Assembly (NCBI GenBank): GCA_033807695.1
Contig: CM066302.1
Location: forward strand, 1,798,001 to 1,862,000
Length of the DNA: 64,000 bases
Origin: Daedaleopsis sinensis
Taxonomy: Eukaryota > Basidiomycota > Agaricomycetes > Polyporales > Polyporaceae
Direction: 5' to 3'
Under the pieces are notes generated by a model. It had not been told where the DNA came from. It saw nothing but the letters and a program-made list of their open reading frames with translations, and searched no databases. The translations under genes were made by a program, and so were the position numbers. Below are positions 32,681 through 42,930 of the stretch, one piece after another (within the stretch, counting starts at the first letter, position 1; the number at the start of each line of letters is the position of its first letter).

Positions 32681-34876
32681 TTACCACGCAACCCCGATGC
32701 TCAGCTTGCTGTCAAACATTGATTGGGTGAGTCGAGATTGTCGCCGACGGGTTGACACTAAAGAGACATACCTGGTAGACTCGCCCTCTACCCAGCTCCT
32801 ATCCCAGAAGCCGCTCAGCCTGTTTTCACCGCTCGGGGTATCTTGAGTCTTGATGGTCTCGCTCGCACGCAAGAGCGCATGCTCCACGATCTCACTGTCC
32901 AGGTCCATCGAGACTTCCCCGCTGTCTTCTGCTGTAGGTGTGTATACACTGTCCCTCACGGAGCCAGCCTCGCTCTCTTCCGGGATGACGCAGAGAGGCT
33001 GTCCGTGCAAGAAACTTTCGCTAGCGATCGAGTCAGGCGAGCCGTCTCGAGCTTCTGAGTCCCAGCCGAACGCTCTGCCGCAGCTCCCAGGACAGTGATC
33101 AGCTTGGCTATCGTCCTCAGGCTCGCATTCCTGGACAGGCGTCAAGAGCGCGGAAATTTCGGATTCGGACTCCGTCGTACCAAGGCCCGAAGATGCACCA
33201 GTGCTCCTGGACGCAGAAGCTTCCGCTAACCCAAGACCAAGACCCATCCCGAGAGCACGGGTGACCGCGTCGATGTCGAGCCTTCCGTCGTCCCCGGCGA
33301 GTCCAGCTAGATCCCAAGACTTGCTCGGAGTGACGCTCTTGGCGGCGGGTAGGGGAGAGAGGTAGTACGAGGCCGTCGAAGATCTGCTGTCGCTCATTGT
33401 CGATTTGCGCGACGAAGAGAGAGCGGGGCTAGCCATGGTGGACTTGGCGGACTGTAGTGGTGCCCTAGCCGAGGTCTGAGAAGGAACAGAGTTCGTCTTT
33501 GGCATAGCAGCGAGTTTGGTGAGATTCAGAGGTAGCATTCCTAGAGGCACTCTGTCTGTACGGTTGGCAAGACAGTCAAAGATCGTCAGTGCATCAACAG
33601 AAGCAGGGCTGCGATGAGTCGGACTCTGTAAAATGGTTGACGCCGCTGGCTTCTCTTTGTCGCTGTCGTTGGCCCAGTCACGGGGATGGACAACGCAGCT
33701 TGCTGGCCTGAGCGAGGGCGTATAGACAGGTCTCGGGACAGGGATACTAGGCGCAACAGGTGAATGGAATATCGCGATGGAGAGGGATGTGGGAGATGCT
33801 GCTGAGGCGGCGCTGATGGTGAGCATGGAAGACGTAGCAGAAATGGTATGTTGCTTGCGGAGCTGTGCAAAAGCAACCACAGATGGGTCCGTGGAGAATG
33901 TACGAAGGGGGCGAGGCGAACGAGCCGCAGGAGAGCTGAGAGGTGTGAAAAAGCCTCCAAGAGCTGTTTGGATATTGAGGACACATGCATGAGAGACACT
34001 GATGCACTCACAAGTAGTCTCGTCCGCAGTCGAAGCGGATATATTCTGAGAAGACGAATCCAAGGATGAGATCGATTTGTCGTTGACGAGGACAATTGGT
34101 GGTTTCGAATCCGAGTCGTCATACCAGGAAGATAAGACTGGTTGCATGACTTGCATCAGAGTGGGCGAGCCTTGCTGCTCAGAGAGGCGCAAAGATGCGG
34201 TGGGTAGATGAACGGGTTGAGGGATTTGTGGAAGGCCGCGGGGAGAGGAGTGCTGAGACCGAGTAGGCATGACTGCGAAGTCGTTCAAGGAAAGTCTGGT
34301 CTTCGACCTATCTCCAAATGAGGCAGATAGATACTTGGAGCGGGAGGTTTGAGTCGTCGCGCGTGATGTTATGGAAAGAGAGGAGTAGTTGGCGCTAGCA
34401 TCGGTAGCACGTGTTGATCTCATCGAGTTGGCGAGAACTGGGGAGAGAGCGGGAGACGGAGTTGAAGAGTGATCACGATGTGCACGACGGATCGTCCGGT
34501 GTATTCTGCAAGATATGGTTGTTTCCCAGTCGGGAGAGCCGAGACAGCCTACGAGATAGGGATGAAGAGCCTGCCAGAAAGGAGAGGACGGCTTGGTCCG
34601 AGTCTCGCGCGAGAGTCGGGAAGACTGGGACGCGGAGGCAGCCAAAGAGCCCGAAGATATCTTGGAGCTGACAGCAGTGCCTGCGGCATGTATAGACTGA
34701 CTCCTGCGGAAACGGAGGTAGCCATACTTGATTACTGCGAGCAGCGACAAGAGGAAAAGGCTCAAGGCGATTGCCAAGGACTGTGAGCCCAACCCTGTGG
34801 TAGGAGAGACGGAGCCGTCATAGAGCGGAACGGCTACAGCGGTCCAAGGTAGCGCGAGTAGGAGAAGAGGTAGCAT
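32681..34876 (-). CDS. Ser/Pro-rich single-pass membrane protein, hypothetical
   Basis: I choose the Met at 34876 because it begins a signal peptide (MLPLLLLALPWTAVAVPLYD). The open frame extends 52 codons further upstream without membrane character. After a short outside segment comes one membrane span (LAIALSLFLLSLLAVIKYGY) followed by basic LRFRRS, giving a type I topology with a long (about 650 residues) Ser/Thr-rich cytosolic tail. Two in-frame introns are likely: one with donor GTGAGT near 34017 (removing about 50 nt), and one near the end (GTATGT..GACAG) giving the C-terminus EGESTSKLSIGVAW. No enzyme domain is visible. It is head-to-head with a similarly built gene at 35085, about 208 bp apart. 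Confidence 0.75.
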   Translation of the reverse strand: MLPLLLLALPWTAVAVPLYDGSVSPTTGLGSQSLAIALSLFLLSLLAVIKYGYLRFRRSQSIHAAGTAVSSKISSGSLAASASQSSRLSRETRTKPSSPFWQALHPYLVGCLGSPDWETTISCRIHRTIRRAHRDHSSTPSPALSPVLANSMRSTRATDASANYSSLSITSRATTQTSRSKYLSASFGDRSKTRLSLNDFAVMPTRSQHSSPRGLPQIPQPVHLPTASLRLSEQQGSPTLMQVMQPVLSSWYDDSDSKPPIVLVNDKSISSLDSSSQNISASTADETTCECISVSHACVLNIQTALGGFFTPLSSPAARSPRPLRTFSTDPSVVAFAQLRKQHTISATSSMLTISAASAASPTSLSIAIFHSPVAPSIPVPRPVYTPSLRPASCVVHPRDWANDSDKEKPAASTILQSPTHRSPASVDALTIFDCLANRTDRVPLGMLPLNLTKLAAMPKTNSVPSQTSARAPLQSAKSTMASPALSSSRKSTMSDSRSSTASYYLSPLPAAKSVTPSKSWDLAGLAGDDGRLDIDAVTRALGMGLGLGLAEASASRSTGASSGLGTTESESEISALLTPVQECEPEDDSQADHCPGSCGRAFGWDSEARDGSPDSIASESFLHGQPLCVIPEESEAGSVRDSVYTPTAEDSGEVSMDLDSEIVEHALLRASETIKTQDTPSGENRLSGFWDRSWVEGESTRYVSLVSTRRRQSRLTQSMFDSKLSIGVAW

Positions 34877-35084
34877 GGTTGGGGCGACGGTGTCCGGGGC
34901 GGGCAGCGCGACGTCGAGGTCAAGGTGGGGTTCGATTCTGGCGTGACAGACGCGTCGCCTGATGAGACACGACCTGTCACGCGCACGTGCGCTGGACTCG
35001 GGGGAGTCGGTCACGGGCGCGGGGGATCCCAACGTTGTCAGCCACTACGAGGACAGCGAGGTCAGCCTCCGCGATACTTGAACG

Positions 35085-36554
35085 ATGGACACTCGTTATG
35101 CCTCGCTGTTCGTCAGCCCACTTCCGGCTCTCATCCTACTCACCGCGCTCCTTATCCCCTTCAACGTCTTTCTCGCCATGTCTGGCCCAGAACCAACCAT
35201 CGACACCGGAGTGCTCTTCGCCGCCACGAACACCGCCGACCCTGCCTCCACGTCCATTGGCCATGCATCTCGCCCTAAAGATCCCTTCGCTGGCCCAACA
35301 GAACTCTCACCCAAGCACCCCAACCTCGTTAACTACACCATCTCCGCCGGCGTTGTCCTCATCGGTATCGCGTTTATCGCCACATTTATTCTCACATGCC
35401 GCTGGCGGAAACGCCGTAGACAGCGTGCTCTCGATGACGAGATCGACGAGCGTATCCACGACAAGTCTCTATCTCGCCTCGAGGCTAGCCGCACCCATTC
35501 TGTTGCGAAGCTCCCACTGGCAATAGCCGCTCTAACCAACGACCAGCTCGTCAACCACATTCTCCCTAACCTCACTAGTGCCGTCATCTCTCCTCGTGCT
35601 GCAGGCAATCGCGCTGTTCCTCGTGCACGCCAAGCCTGTATCCGCTCTACCGACCAGCGCCTCCCCTGCGGATGTCCAGATTGCCTCGTTCTCGCTGGTT
35701 CTTCCTCTCTGGCTACCTCAACCCCAACTTCCCCCTATGCTCATCGCACCGTGCGTTACACCTCGTCCTTCTCCAGCACTCGGCTCCCGCGTATCGTTGC
35801 AGCCATCTCCCCACGATCTTCTCGTCGTTCGACCCCCACCCGTGGATATCACACTTCCATGACCCCACGTGCACATCGCCGCACGGACGAGAACACACAC
35901 CGTGTTGATTCCATCCGCACCAATTCACCGCGCGTCGTACCTCCTGATGCGACCTGGGCGGTTGGTCGGTATGCTTCCCCACAAGCTACGACACACACGA
36001 TGGGGGTTGGCATGGGGCTTGTTGTCGCTGCAGGTGCTGGCTCGCTCGGTTGCTCTCCGGTCCCCGCGACTTCATCGCTAGTCTTCGCAGCACCATGGAT
36101 GGCTGGCTCTCCTGCCTTCTCTCTCTCTGACGACGCCGGGGCGTCGACTATGACTCCGACTGCATCGCGCCCATCCTGTGCAGGCCAACGACAATCCTCC
36201 TCGGTAGATCTCGCTGCATCTCTCGGACGTCTCGGACACCCCCTAGCGCATACAACAGTCGGATCGCCCACGAGCGAAAGCGAAGACGAGGTCGTCGGTA
36301 CCTCCTCCGAATCTTCTTCCCCAAGTTCGTCCCCGCCTGCCACACCTCCCGCAAGCATCCAACATTTCCACAAACCTGGCATAGCACTGGCAGACGACGA
36401 CAATCTCTTCAAGACCCCGGATCGGAACAGCACTCCTATTGCGTCCAACGGTCCCCTTTTCCCGCTTCCTGTACTCGAGGAAGGGCCTGGTCAAAAGTGG
36501 TTTATCGATGTTGACTGGGACGGCGCGGATAGCCCTCTTGCCTGCTTCGACTAG
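35085..36554 (+). CDS. Ser/Pro-rich membrane protein, hypothetical
   Basis: A single-exon gene of 489 residues. It has an N-terminal hydrophobic segment (residues about 8-32, LPALILLTALLIPFNVFLAM), a short Thr/Pro-rich ectodomain (one N-x-T site, NYT), one membrane span (about 83-102, SAGVVLIGIAFIATFILTC), then the basic stop-transfer RWRKRRRQR and a long Ser/Pro-rich cytosolic tail. The tail contains a Cys pair segment, LPCGCPDCLVL. The C-terminus is LPVLEEGPGQKWFIDVDWDG.. before stop 36552-36554. Architecture and divergent placement match the neighbour on the other strand. Function unknown. Confidence 0.78.
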   Translation: MDTRYASLFVSPLPALILLTALLIPFNVFLAMSGPEPTIDTGVLFAATNTADPASTSIGHASRPKDPFAGPTELSPKHPNLVNYTISAGVVLIGIAFIATFILTCRWRKRRRQRALDDEIDERIHDKSLSRLEASRTHSVAKLPLAIAALTNDQLVNHILPNLTSAVISPRAAGNRAVPRARQACIRSTDQRLPCGCPDCLVLAGSSSLATSTPTSPYAHRTVRYTSSFSSTRLPRIVAAISPRSSRRSTPTRGYHTSMTPRAHRRTDENTHRVDSIRTNSPRVVPPDATWAVGRYASPQATTHTMGVGMGLVVAAGAGSLGCSPVPATSSLVFAAPWMAGSPAFSLSDDAGASTMTPTASRPSCAGQRQSSSVDLAASLGRLGHPLAHTTVGSPTSESEDEVVGTSSESSSPSSSPPATPPASIQHFHKPGIALADDDNLFKTPDRNSTPIASNGPLFPLPVLEEGPGQKWFIDVDWDGADSPLACFD

Positions 36555-36763
36555 ACACTAGACAGCGGATCATCGATCGGCTCAGGAGCTTCGTCTGTAT
36601 TCTACACCTATACTGCGCGACACCCAACATGTACTCTACATACCTCCATCTATAACACTTCGTAGACTATTGAGTGTTCTACCTTTGCGCTAGTGGCCTT
36701 TGGAACTGCGTATATTCGGGTTAGTTGGGTAGTCGTAACATCGCATCGATGGAAGGAATCTAT

Positions 36764-37978
36764 TTACTCTCCCTTTTGACCCTTCAGCATTGTTATTCTT
36801 TTGAGCAGCGCACGTTCTCTAGCCTCCGTCCTCCGCTTGACCGCTTGCAGCGCATCCTTGAGTCTCCTCTCCCTCGCCTCTGCCGCCTTCCTCAGCGTCC
36901 TCTCCCGCTCCGCCATCTTGACTGCTACTGAAGCAGCATCCCTAGCGGCCATCGCCGTATTCAACGCCATCTCCACCGCATCCCTCGCCGGCCCTTGCAT
37001 CGCCTTCCAAGCCTCGAGCTGCTCAGCGTCCGCCGCCCTCCGCTTCGCGCGCCCGGCCTCCACCATCACCCTGACGTTGGTGATCTCCGCGTCGTACTGC
37101 ATCTCCAGGCCATTCGCGCAGTCGTCTACGTGCACGGCCGTCGCAAGGCCCAGGAGCCCCGGGTCGAGCGTGCGACCAGCACGCGTCACGACCGTCCGGT
37201 CGGGCCCGGGGCTGTCCACGATGAGGCGGAAGAGAACGGCCGCAAACCAACTGTCTTGAGCATGCTTGGCGTCGCTGTAATGTTCGTGCAGAGTCTGGCC
37301 GGCAGCGACGAGATAGGAGATGGGGCACGCGTGAGGGGCGATATCGGCATGCAACAGCCTCGCTTGGGACTTGGCACAACCAGCTCTACGCAAGACATCA
37401 AGGACGTCGTCGTACGTGTTTGCAATGATAGCGCTGGCCCGGATGGCCTGTGAGACATCGCCGCTGATGGGGATCCCAATATTGTGGTTATCGGGTGGAC
37501 GCGACAAACCGTCGCCGGTTGGGATCACGCCGATCACGATATACCCGACGCATCGCGATGCGCAAGGATGTCGGATATGGGCGACAACAAAGTCAACGAG
37601 TGCATCTCCGCCGTGGACTGCTCGACAATACTCCACGCAAGAGACGAAGCAAGAGTAGAGACTGGAGCTCGGGTAGGGTTGGGCTGGAATGTTGGTGTAC
37701 AGTTGTCGCAGCGCAGGAAAGGAATGATTTTCCGAGTCGTAGGTTTCTCCAGGACGAAACAAGGCGCAGAGGCTGCCGTTCAAGCTTTCTTCTTCTCTGC
37801 GCCGAAGGATTAACCACCATGACTTGAGTGTGTAGCGTACTCCCATTGGCGGCGTGTAGAACCGTGGATGGAGATAATCGAGGGCCCAATTCTCAGGAAA
37901 CAGTCTTACCGTGCTGAGTCTCACGCTGTCGCAAGTGACGCTGGCTCGGGGTATGGCCCGGCGCGCTATATAACTCAT
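36764..37978 (-). CDS. Hypothetical protein with C-terminal coiled coil
   Basis: A single open frame of 404 residues from 37978. A later Met at residue 45 (MGVRYTLKSWWLILRRREEE) is an alternative start. The central part is globular-looking (DALVDFVVAHIRHPCASRCV, YIVIGVIPTGDG, LLHADIAPHACPISYLVAAG, DSWFAAVLFRLIVDSPGPDR). The last ~110 residues are strongly helical and rich in Ala/Arg/Glu (KRRAADAEQLEAWKAMQG, AVKMAERERTLRKAAEARER), ending LKGQKGE. I do not recognise the family. No transmembrane segment. Convergent with the membrane-protein gene at 35-36.5 kb. Confidence 0.72.
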   Translation of the reverse strand: MSYIARRAIPRASVTCDSVRLSTVRLFPENWALDYLHPRFYTPPMGVRYTLKSWWLILRRREEESLNGSLCALFRPGETYDSENHSFPALRQLYTNIPAQPYPSSSLYSCFVSCVEYCRAVHGGDALVDFVVAHIRHPCASRCVGYIVIGVIPTGDGLSRPPDNHNIGIPISGDVSQAIRASAIIANTYDDVLDVLRRAGCAKSQARLLHADIAPHACPISYLVAAGQTLHEHYSDAKHAQDSWFAAVLFRLIVDSPGPDRTVVTRAGRTLDPGLLGLATAVHVDDCANGLEMQYDAEITNVRVMVEAGRAKRRAADAEQLEAWKAMQGPARDAVEMALNTAMAARDAASVAVKMAERERTLRKAAEARERRLKDALQAVKRRTEARERALLKRITMLKGQKGE

Positions 37979-38203
37979 TCTTGGGACGAGCCGTACGCTG
38001 AGTGGTCGTTGTCAACCTGACGATGTCCAAATGTTCTGGAGAGGAAGTATGATTCGATTTAAATTGGGCCCGTTCAAGAAAAGCAAACGTTCATTATATG
38101 ATTAGCCTAGACTTCAAGACGAAGGTCAGTGAATAGGCGATGAAAACGAGGACGAAAGGTCTCACTCGTTGGACATTATATGGGCAGTACACAACTTCGG
38201 CGT

Positions 38204-40271
38204 TCAGGGCCTAGTAAACTTCTTGTTGCACTCCCGTTTGTGCTTATCTTTCCAATGAGCCTGTCAAGGACGCAACTGGTCAGTGATTGAGCGGTACGAA
38301 CAAACTTGAAGAAAAGCACATACCGTTTGACATTCTCTGCTGCAGTAAAAGCGCTGCCCACATTTGGCACACGTTTTCAAGTCGTGAGGACTCCCGCAGG
38401 ATGCGCAAGCCGTGTTCTTCGGGTTATCCCTCCTCACTGTGCTTTGTCCCTCCTCCCAGAACACGCTATCGTCGACCTTGGTACGCACGACACTCGTACC
38501 CTTCTTCAGATCCTTCGGGTTCCGGCCTATAGTCGAGACGTCCTTGTTCTTCATAAGTGATTCCACGGTATGCTCGCCCACAGGCGACACGGCCTTTTTG
38601 CTTGCGTATGGCATACTGGCCTTGCTATCTAGCGCATCCCGGACCGCAAGACGGATGCCTTCGATGTTGAACGCGTCGAAGTCGTACGTCAGAGGGTCGC
38701 GTGGCTGGACTTTGCCGGAAAAGTTGGTCGCCACGAAAACCTGCGAGACAAGCTTTCGCTTGCCTGCCTCGGAGATATCTGCGATGTGCATCTGGAGTGC
38801 CCAGTCGGACGTTCCGAAGGAGTTCGAGCCGCCATCAGGCAAAATGCCCCCAGCTCCGTCAAAGAGTGAGAATTTGCCGTTGCTCTGGTCTGCTGGGCGA
38901 ATCTCCTCGACCTATATGCAATCAGGGGATTTAGTGCAGAAGTGTGAAGTACAACTAAGCGATCGGCCCACCTTAATGTCTACATACCAGTGATCACCGA
39001 AGTCGTATCTGTATCCCATGACTTCGCCGGAATTTCGCAAGATATGTGCGATGCAGTAGCTGAGGACGAAAGCAGTCAGTGAGACGTAACAAATCCGACT
39101 GTGGCAATCACTCTTCTTCAGGTATGTAGGAGTATCCTGCAGTGTAAAAGTGGCCTACATCCACCGAATTACATTCCTGCAGACAAACAATAGAGATAAG
39201 CGGCCTATTCAGCAGATCACGACCTCGTGAAACGAATACCTTGGGTCCAAAGAGCGAGCCATCCTTAAAATCGGTGAAAACATGGCAATGGAGATTGCGA
39301 ACCCTACAAAGGACTCAGCGATCGTAAAGCATTGGAACATCGTTGGTAAGTCATTTCGTACCATCCCCACAGCGGAGTGATGATCTTGTCCGCGAACACG
39401 CCGAGAGGGAGGCCACCGGAGACTTGAATGCGTCTCCAGAACCTATCCACTTTGTTGTTCCGAGAATCCTTCAAACCGCTAATGTCATACGGATTGAACG
39501 TCAGCCACTCCTCAGAGCCACAGACATATACACATACGGGAGGGAGATATACAACGTGTAGTCGCGTCGACGGAGGTCTCCGAGATCGTCTTCCTCGAGT
39601 TGTCTAACCTGAGAACACCGAACTGAGTTAATCACACACCACACATGAAGGACGAGTATGGTTGCCTACCTTCTTCGCCATCAGGGCATCAATAAACTGA
39701 AGCTCTGGACGCCTGAGCCCACCCTTCATCTCACCCTTCAGGTAAATCCATTGCATAGACATCTGCGAGAGTGACGGTCAGAGACTGTGACTCTATCAGG
39801 TGGTACAAGTCGAACTCACAAGCCGTTTCAACAGGCGATCTTCGACATAAGGAATTCCGAACTTGTCGTACTGTATGCAGAAGAAGAGCAGAAATATTTG
39901 GAGTACTGTTCAGTAGTAAACACTTGAACAATGAAAGACACGGCGACTCACGGGGTATACGCCCCACAAATCAATCCATCCGTTCCTACCCACTCTTGGC
40001 TTGAAAGTGAGGGGATCTGCCTCAAAATTATTGAGCAGCCAAGCCAACACAACGTACAAGGTAATCTCGACGTACCCTCCCAGAATATTTCGTCGAGGTT
40101 TTGACCTCCGTCAAGTAAGTGGAATTTAATGAATTTTGGCATCTTGAATCCTCCTTGTGGAGTGGGACGACGAGGGTCTCGGGGATCTATCTCGAGGTTC
40201 TCCATGATGTCTTTCCACTCCTCTACCTCCGGTATGTCACTTGGCTCGTAGAGCTCGGCGAGACCATCCAT
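38204..40271 (-). CDS. pRiA4b ORF-3-like domain plus MYND zinc finger, copy A
   Basis: A multi-exon gene. The proposed start is MDGLAELYEPSDIPEVEEWK (complement of 40269-40271); a start at 40205 (MENLEIDPRDP..) is also possible. The N-terminal part contains DPRRPTPQGGFKMPKFIKFH. Then comes the pRiA4b ORF-3-type fold: FWRRIQVSGGLPLGVFADKI, TPLWGW, NLHCHVFTDFKDGSLFGPK, and YRYDFGDHWYVDIKVEEIRP. A helical linker follows (DPLTYDFDAFNIEGIRLAVR). The C-terminal MYND finger is complete: CASCG, CAKCGQRFYCSRECQ, and after a last intron HWKDKHKRECNKKFTRP*. Frames of all these blocks connect by short introns. MYND fingers bind proline-rich partners, and the ORF-3 domain is known from plasmid and IS-associated bacterial proteins. 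The joint function is unknown. Copy B is immediately upstream. Confidence 0.83.
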
Positions 40272-40685
40272 GGAGCCACTGGTCTCGACTTGTGTGGAAC
40301 CAGTTATCCCGCGTCCGTACTGCAGATGTTGACAAGTGGTTAGTTCAGTTTCATGGAAATGGCCGCGGATAGTCACGGAACACACGTACGTCGAGGAGGA
40401 AGAACTAGTAAGTAGAGAAGCAGCAACAATTGCAGAGTCAAACCAACTTGAACCACAAAGTCTTTTGATCCGCCACAAAGTTTGCACGTGATCATCGTAA
40501 CGAGAATGGGGTGAACTACTACATACTAGTACTGATTCGCACTATCTTGGAAGAGGGTAGTTTATCAAGCTCAAGCCCCAGTCCGAGTCAAGCCCAAGTC
40601 AAGCTCCCGAAGGTATTACTGTACAACTGATGTTATGTACAAGATACTGTAGTACAACTGGCAGTTCAGTGGAACTGGCCCTTAC
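40272..40685. other. Intergenic region between the tandem MYND genes
   Basis: 414 bp separating copy B's stop from copy A's start. It contains a short run of near-repeats around 40570-40610 (AGCTCAAGCCCC, AGTCAAGCCC, AAGTCAAGCTCC). No gene visible. If copy A starts upstream of 40271, part of this is its first exon. Confidence 0.5.
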
Positions 40686-42606
40686 TCAACGCCTTCGGGC
40701 TCCCTTACACTCGTTCTTGTGCTTCTCTCTCCAGTGAGCCTAATGCCATCAATGGCGTTAGCCGTGGACTTCAAAAGATGAAGTAGCAGAGACGTACCTT
40801 CTGACACCCCTTCCCACAATAGTATCTCTGCCCGCAACTGCCACACGCCTTCAGATCGTTCGGGCTCCCGCAGAACGCGCACGCCGTGTTGCCCGGGTTA
40901 TCCCTCCTCGTCTCGCTCACGCCTTCCTCAAGGAACGTGTAGCGCGACCCCGCGACCGGGGTCTGTACAATCGCAGTCCCCCTCTTCAAATTTCTCGGGT
41001 CGAGCCCCAGCCTCAACATGAGTGCCTCGACGCTCGAGTCCAGCCCGTCGCCTAACGGGCTCACGAACTGCTTGCTCGCGTACGGCAGACTCGCCTTGCT
41101 GTCCAGCGCCTCGCGCACCGCGCGGCGCGTGCCCTCGAGGTCGAACGCGTCGAAGTCGAACGCGAGGGGGTCGGCCGGCCGCTTCTTGCCGGCGTAGTTG
41201 GTCGCGCCAAAGAGGGCGTCGACGGCTCTGCGCTTCCCTTCAGTGGAGTGTCTGGCTTTGCGTAGGTAGTCGGCCCAGCGGGACGGGCCTGTTTGCTCTC
41301 CATCGGGAGGAATCCCTTCTGCGCCGTCGAGTACTACGACGGCACCGGTACTTTCTTCCAGGCTCGCGATCTCTTCCAACTATGGCATGGTATTAGACCT
41401 GTGTATGTCAACCTTGACAGCCGAACGTACCTTGATATCGACAAACCAGTTGTCACCAAAGTCGTAGTGGTAGCCCATCACGTCCCCTGGGTTCTGGAGG
41501 AGGTGTGCGAGGGAGTATCTGCACAGTATAGCGATACTACGCGATTAACGAGATACGGGAATGCGACGCGCAAACACACTGACGGCTCCTCTGGAATATA
41601 CGCATATCCGGACTTGTCGAGATGCATCATGTCCACCGCGTTACAACCCTTGCGAACCGTGGTAGGTTTTAGATTCCCATAGTACATCGGAGAGAAAGCA
41701 TACCTTGGGTCCGAATAACGCGCCGTCCTTGAAATCATCGAAGACATGTGCGTGTAAGTTGCGAACCCTTGTATTCACGTCAAGGAGGTCGCACAAGACG
41801 AAGAGGATGGAGTGTCTTACCATCCCCAGAGCGGCGTGATGATTTTGTCGGCGAATACACTGAGAGGGATCCCGCCGGAAACACGGATGCGACGCCAGTA
41901 ACGGTCAAGCCTACGATGACTGAGATGTTCGATGAATCTGGAAGAGTGAGAGTGAGATGAGTGAGATAAATTGTAGCCCATATGGCCAACTACTCACGGG
42001 AGAGAGATGTAGAGCGTGTAGTCGCGTTTTGGTAAGTCACCGAGATCGAGTTCTTGAAGTTGCGAGACTTTGAGGCGGTTGAGCACGATATGTGAATGAT
42101 CGAATGTCTGATATGTTACCTTTCTCTCTATCAAGGCATTAACGAACTGCATTTCGGGCATTGGTAGATGGTAGTCTTTGTAGATCTTTTTAGTGCGCAT
42201 CTGAAAAGGGGAGAATATCAGGGAAGACGCAGGTGGAATGTGAGATTGACTGACTGTGCGGTGTGCGATTTGCTCACCGGGGACGTCGCGAATGCCACTA
42301 GTGGAGTCGTGCTGAAGTACAAGATGAACAAGCGGCGACTACGAGACGATATCGCAAGCAAACTCACGGGATAGATTCCCCAGGCGTCGATATATCCATT
42401 TCGGCCCCGTCGAGGGGTGAAAGTGAGGGGATCTGTAGTAATTCCGCGTTTTCGTATAGCATCAGGATGTTAAAACACGAGTACAAACCTTCCCAGAATA
42501 TCTCGTCACAGCCTGCGACATTGTCGTCTCGGTGGAACCTGACGAATTTGGGAGTTTTGAGCTGCCCCAGAGGCGTTCTTCGCCTGGGATCGCCATTGTC
42601 CATCAT
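40686..42606 (-). CDS. pRiA4b ORF-3-like domain plus MYND zinc finger, copy B
   Basis: Tandem paralogue of copy A with the same exon order. Start 42606 (MMDNGDPRRRTPLGQLKTPK, FVRFHRDDNVAGCDEIFWEG). The ORF-3-type core is recognisable from RTKKIYKDYHLPMPEMQFVN, YWRRIRVSGGIPLSVFADKI, TPLWGW, NLHAHVFDDFKDGALFGPK, DKSGYAYIPEEPS and YHYDFGDNWFVDIKLEEIAS. A linker (DPLAFDFDAFDLEGTRRAVR) leads to the MYND finger CAFCG, CGSCGQRYYCGKGCQ and, after the final intron, AHWREKHKNECKGARRR* (stop complement of 40686-40688). All eight zinc ligands of MYND appear present. It is divergent from the acid phosphatase gene (324 bp apart). Confidence 0.84.
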
Positions 42607-42930
42607 ATTGGGTTCTGTAGTGGTACGGGTGTGGTTGTGGTGTCGCTGTGGGGGCCAGGGGGAGGCCGGGGGAGGTGATGGCGCAAGTGAGAACTCAGCT
42701 ACATGGACTAGCCACTAGGAGGAGGACCAGGAGGACCGAGAATGGAATGAGCCCTAATGAGCCGTACTTACTAGACTACCGCGTCAAGCACGTGACCGTA
42801 TTAGGCGAGACGCGCCTCGCGTTTACGGTTCCCCTCGGCCCGCGTCTCCTGCCTGGACGTCGTTAATCCTCGTTCGCCCTGGACGCAGGCGACAACCACG
42901 GCCTGTTCCTTCTCTCGACCGACCACGACG
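42607..42930. promoter_or_regulatory. Divergent promoter region, MYND copy B and acid phosphatase
   Basis: 324 bp between divergent start codons. The left part has a G-rich stretch (GGGGGCCAGGGGGAGGCCGGGGGAGG, here interrupted and imperfect). No specific element can be assigned. Confidence 0.4.
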
